NCBI GenBank assembly: GCA_013821865.1
Contig: PNJM01000096.1
Coordinates: 1 to 8,610, forward strand
DNA length: 8,610 nt
Direction of reading: 5' to 3'
From: Rhodocyclaceae bacterium
GTDB lineage: Bacteria > Pseudomonadota > Gammaproteobacteria > Burkholderiales > Rhodocyclaceae
Below, piece after piece: positions 6,625-8,610 of this stretch. Position 1 is the stretch's first letter. The number at the start of each line of letters is the position of its first letter. The notes beneath the pieces are model-generated. The model was not told the origin of the DNA. It ran no database searches and saw nothing but the letters and a program-made list of their open reading frames with translations. The position numbers were made by a program, and so were the translations under genes.

Positions 6625-6667
6625 TTAGCCGTAAATTTGAATATTGCTATTTCAAGTAAAAGTAACA
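6625..6667 (-). promoter_or_regulatory. AT-rich probable promoter island of the coxB unit
   Basis: This short AT-rich stretch stands out from its GC-rich surroundings and lies on the coxB side of the FNR-type site. On the minus strand it contains TTGAAA (6655-6650), five of six matches to a -35 hexamer, and GCTAAT (6629-6624), four of six matches to a -10. The 20-base spacing between them is too long for a standard sigma-70 promoter. TATTCA (6643-6638) is another weak -10. I consider a promoter here likely but cannot place the start site. Confidence 0.4.
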
Positions 6668-6693
6668 CAGGAACAACAGCCGTGCAAGCCGCC

Positions 6694-6707
6694 TTGATCT
6701 AGATCAA
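6694..6707. promoter_or_regulatory. FNR/ANR-type binding site
   Basis: TTGATCTAGATCAA is an exact match to the FNR consensus TTGAT-N4-ATCAA, and its central four bases are also palindromic. FNR-family regulators (FNR, ANR, DNR, FixK) respond to low oxygen or nitric oxide. The site lies between mpl and coxB, 311 bases before the coxB start and 53 bases past the mpl stop, so coxB is the only downstream gene it could plausibly control. Whether it activates or represses depends on the unknown transcription start. Confidence 0.7.
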
Positions 6708-6760
6708 ACGGACAAATGGTGGCGGCCGGGATCTGAAAATGCCCTTCCGAAATCAGGAAT

Positions 6761-8113
6761 TCAGGAGGTGGAGAGCGCTTGCAGAAGCTTGTCGTGCACC
6801 CCGCCGAAACCAGCGTTGCTCATGACGAGAACGTGGTCGCCGGACCGGGCAGCCCGCGCCACCGCGGCGACCAGGACGGAGAGGTCCTCGAAGACTGCGG
6901 CTCGTGCGCCCAAGGGTGCCAGGGCGCCATGGGCATCCCAGCCGAGATTGGCGGCATAGCAGAAGGTGAGTTCGGCGGCCTGCAGGCTGGCGGGCAGTTG
7001 GGCTTTCATCACGCCCAGCTTCATGGTGTTCGAACGCGGCTCCAGCACGGCGAGGATGCGCCCGGTGCCGACCTGCTGGCGCAGTCCGGCGATCGTCGCG
7101 GCAATGGCCGTGGGGTGATGGGCAAAGTCGTCATACACCATGACGCCCCGGGCGACACCGCGCAACTCCAGCCGGCGCTTGACGCCACGGAAGCGCTCCA
7201 GCGCGGCCAGCGCCGCGGCCGGCGGAACCCCTGCATGACGGGCGGCGGCGACGGCGGCAAGCGCATTGGCCCGGTTGTGCGCACCGGCCAGCGGCAGCCG
7301 CCGCATCCGGCCGATTTCGCCGCCGCCCAGGTTCACGGCAAAGGCGCCCTCGGCCCCCTTGTCGGCGAGGTTCCAGCCGGCGGCGCTGTTGAACCACTCC
7401 ACCGGCGTCCAGCAGCCCCGTTCCAGCACCCGTTCCAGGCTCGGCTCGGCGGCATTGGCAATAATCAGGCCCGATCGCGGCAAAGTGCGCACGAAATGAT
7501 GGAATTGCGTTTCGATGGCTGCAAGATCGGGGAAAATGTCGGCATGATCGAATTCAAGATTGTTCAGGATCGCAGTTCGCGCCCGGTAATGGACGAACTT
7601 GGAGCGCTTGTCGCAGAAGGCCGTATCGTATTCGTCGGCCTCGATGACGAAGAATGGCGAATCGGTCAGCCGGGCCGAGACGCCGAAGTTCCCCGGCACG
7701 CCGCCGATGAGGAAGCCGGGATCGAGACCCGCATCCTCCAGTATCCAGGCAAGCAGGGAAGAAGTCGTCGTCTTGCCGTGCGTACCGGCGACGGCGAGCA
7801 CCCACTTGCCGTGCAATATGTTGTCAGCCAGCCATTGCGGTCCGGAAACAAAGGGCAAACCGCGGTCCAGAATCTCTTCGAGCAGCGGATTGCCACGGGA
7901 AATGGCGTTGCCGATCACGAACAGATCCGGCGCCAGCCGGGCCTGGGCGGCGGCGTAACCTTCAGTCAGAGTGATACCCTGCGACTCGAGCTGCGTGCTC
8001 ATCGGCGGATAGACGTTGGCGTCGCAGCCGGTAACGCGATGGCCGGCCGCCCGCGCCAGCAGCGCAATGCCGCCCATGAAAGTGCCGCAGATTCCGAGGA
8101 TATGTATATGCAT
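6761..8113 (-). CDS. mpl: UDP-N-acetylmuramate:L-alanyl-gamma-D-glutamyl-meso-diaminopimelate ligase (murein tripeptide ligase)
   Basis: Mpl joins recycled murein tripeptide to UDP-MurNAc in the cytoplasm, feeding peptidoglycan fragments back into cell wall synthesis. The 450-residue product has the three Mur-ligase domains at close to the usual length (about 457 in E. coli). The N-terminal nucleotide-sugar domain begins HIHILGICGTFMGG. The central ATPase has the P-loop GTHGKTT (110-116), EADEYDTAF (158-166) and NLEFDHADIF (185-194). The C-terminal domain has GVKRRLE (310-316), DDFAHHPTAI (328-337) and EPRSNTMK (358-365). HILGICGTFMGG and the DDFAHHPTA motif separate Mpl from MurC. Two adjacent ATGs are possible starts (8114-8116 and 8111-8113). 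I chose the second because a weak GGA lies at better spacing from it. The open frame extends to 8380, but that part overlaps the divergent gene. It is not functionally linked to the oxidase. Confidence 0.95.
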   Translation of the reverse strand: MHIHILGICGTFMGGIALLARAAGHRVTGCDANVYPPMSTQLESQGITLTEGYAAAQARLAPDLFVIGNAISRGNPLLEEILDRGLPFVSGPQWLADNILHGKWVLAVAGTHGKTTTSSLLAWILEDAGLDPGFLIGGVPGNFGVSARLTDSPFFVIEADEYDTAFCDKRSKFVHYRARTAILNNLEFDHADIFPDLAAIETQFHHFVRTLPRSGLIIANAAEPSLERVLERGCWTPVEWFNSAAGWNLADKGAEGAFAVNLGGGEIGRMRRLPLAGAHNRANALAAVAAARHAGVPPAAALAALERFRGVKRRLELRGVARGVMVYDDFAHHPTAIAATIAGLRQQVGTGRILAVLEPRSNTMKLGVMKAQLPASLQAAELTFCYAANLGWDAHGALAPLGARAAVFEDLSVLVAAVARAARSGDHVLVMSNAGFGGVHDKLLQALSTS

Positions 8114-8116
8114 CAT

Positions 8117-8176
8117 GATCCAGCTAAAATAGCAGCGAATTCTAACCGATCCGCCTGACGCTCCGGCGCCGCCTCC
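8117..8176. promoter_or_regulatory. Divergent promoter region between mpl and the right-edge gene
   Basis: This 60-base gap separates two genes transcribed in opposite directions. On the plus strand, TAAAAT at 8125-8130 matches a -10 hexamer at five of six positions. On the minus strand, TAGAAT at 8144-8139 also matches at five of six and would give mpl a leader of under 30 bases. Neither has a convincing -35 at normal spacing, so both are tentative. Confidence 0.4.
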
Positions 8177-8610
8177 ATGCCCCCACACGCCAGAAACTCC
8201 TCCCAGCGGCAAAACCTGATGCGCCGGAATATCGCCGCGCTCGCCGCCCGCCTCATGGCCGAGGATGGCATCGCCGACTACGGGCTGGCCAAGCGCAAGG
8301 CGGCACGCCAGCTGGGCGCTCCGGAAACCGAGGCGCTGCCCACCAACGCCGAGATCGAAGCCGAACTGCGCGCCTATCAATCTCTTTACCAGGGCGACGA
8401 GCAGCGTGATCGCATTCGCGAATTGCGCCAGGCCGCGACGGAGGCTATGCGTCTGCTGGAACCCTTCCGTCCTTATCTCACCGGCCCCGTGCTCGACGGC
8501 ACTGCCGGACGCTACGCCGAGATCGAACTGGAAGCCTTCCCCGACAGCGGCAAGGAAGTCGAAATATTCCTGCTCAATCGCAATATTCCCTTCGAGCAGA
8601 GCGAGCCCCG
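8177..8610 (+). CDS. Conserved hypothetical protein, N-terminal 144 codons, possible nucleotidyltransferase-like
   Basis: I do not recognise a named function. The frame is open from the ATG at 8177 to the window end with strong third-position G/C and gene-like composition. The first 100 residues are helical and charged (RRNIAALAARLMAEDGIADYGLAKRKAARQLG split across 16-47, then RIRELRQAATEAMRLLEPFRPYL). After them comes LTGPVLDGTAGRYAEIELE (101-119) and then KEVEIFLLNR (126-135). The Gly-rich turn, Arg and alternating acidic residues before a beta strand recall nucleotidyltransferase-fold proteins, but the classic Asp-x-Asp pair is not evident, so this is only a guess. A later start at M15 (8219-8221) is possible. 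From memory, genes of this type occur beside mpl in other betaproteobacteria. The C-terminus lies outside the window. Confidence 0.7.
   Translation, partial: MPPHARNSSQRQNLMRRNIAALAARLMAEDGIADYGLAKRKAARQLGAPETEALPTNAEIEAELRAYQSLYQGDEQRDRIRELRQAATEAMRLLEPFRPYLTGPVLDGTAGRYAEIELEAFPDSGKEVEIFLLNRNIPFEQSEP

Larger units (their letters stand above)
6383..6760. other. 378-base gene-free region between mpl and coxB (coxB promoter and leader)
   Basis: No credible gene lies here. The 79-codon minus-strand frame at 6386-6625 is low in complexity, rich in Gly, Arg and Ser, and has no recognisable motif. The half near coxB (6383-6620) is GC-rich. It contains a 6-base-pair inverted repeat, CGCCGG/CCGGCG, at 6460-6479 with an 8-base spacer and no T-run. 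The half near mpl contains the AT-rich stretch 6625-6667 and a perfect FNR-type palindrome at 6694-6707. If transcription begins in the AT-rich part, coxB mRNA carries a leader of roughly 250 bases. No clear terminator was found behind mpl, so read-through from mpl is possible. Confidence 0.6.

Noticed and set aside
6386..6625. 79-codon minus-strand open frame in the coxB leader
   Set aside because: No recognisable family, low-complexity composition, and it lies in what looks like a promoter and leader region. It could be revisited if conserved in relatives.
6721..6760. Possible terminator after mpl
   Set aside because: Only a 4-base TTCC/GGAA stem with no T-run could be found, too weak to call.
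8114..8380. Longer mpl start
   Set aside because: Mpl homologues begin at the MHIHILG segment; the extension is unrelated in sequence and overlaps the divergent gene at 8177. The adjacent ATG at 8114-8116 remains a one-residue alternative.
8410..8610. Definite nucleotidyltransferase assignment for the right-edge gene
   Set aside because: The visible part lacks a clear Gly-Ser and Asp-x-Asp pair, and the C-terminus is missing, so the function is left open.

Overview
The window is a GC-rich piece of chromosome from a betaproteobacterium. The layout of the cytochrome oxidase locus and the protein sequences point to Rhodocyclales or close relatives, but the genus cannot be fixed from the sequence alone. 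Almost all of it is an aa3-type cytochrome c oxidase (complex IV) locus on the minus strand. A peptidoglycan-recycling gene and one unfamiliar gene lie upstream of it.

Minus-strand reading order runs from high to low coordinates. mpl (6761-8113) is followed by a 378-base stretch without genes (6383-6760). That stretch holds a perfect FNR/ANR-type palindrome at 6694-6707 and an AT-rich, promoter-like island. Next comes the structural oxidase unit: coxB (subunit II with a fused cytochrome c domain), coxA (subunit I), a 37-residue membrane peptide, ctaG/cox11 (copper delivery to CuB), a DUF2970 membrane peptide and coxC (subunit III). Spacing is tight, with an ATGA overlap at ctaG and a directly abutting stop/start at DUF2970. 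The unit ends in a hairpin plus T-run terminator at 1751-1777.

A small DUF2909 twin-helix membrane protein (1555-1752) is encoded on the opposite strand, convergent with coxC. Beyond it is a second minus-strand unit of assembly genes: SURF1, a membrane-anchored SCO/thioredoxin-like protein (GTGA overlap with SURF1), and the first 44 codons of ctaB/cyoE (heme O synthase), which runs off the left edge. Heme A synthase (ctaA/COX15) is not found between the SCO-like gene and ctaB, where only 74 bases remain.

The genes fit one process. CtaB starts heme A synthesis, SURF1 assists heme A insertion, CtaG and the SCO-like protein handle copper, and CoxA/B/C form the enzyme. The small DUF2970, DUF2909 and 37-residue proteins are probable accessory or assembly factors whose exact jobs are unclear.

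At the right edge a plus-strand gene of uncertain function (8177 onward) starts divergently from mpl and is cut by the window end. I found no mobile elements, CRISPR arrays, tRNA or rRNA genes. I do not see a wholly undescribed system. The points most worth a second look are the FNR-type site, the missing ctaA, a His-to-Gln change at the expected Mg site of CoxA, and the tiny or oppositely oriented accessory genes.
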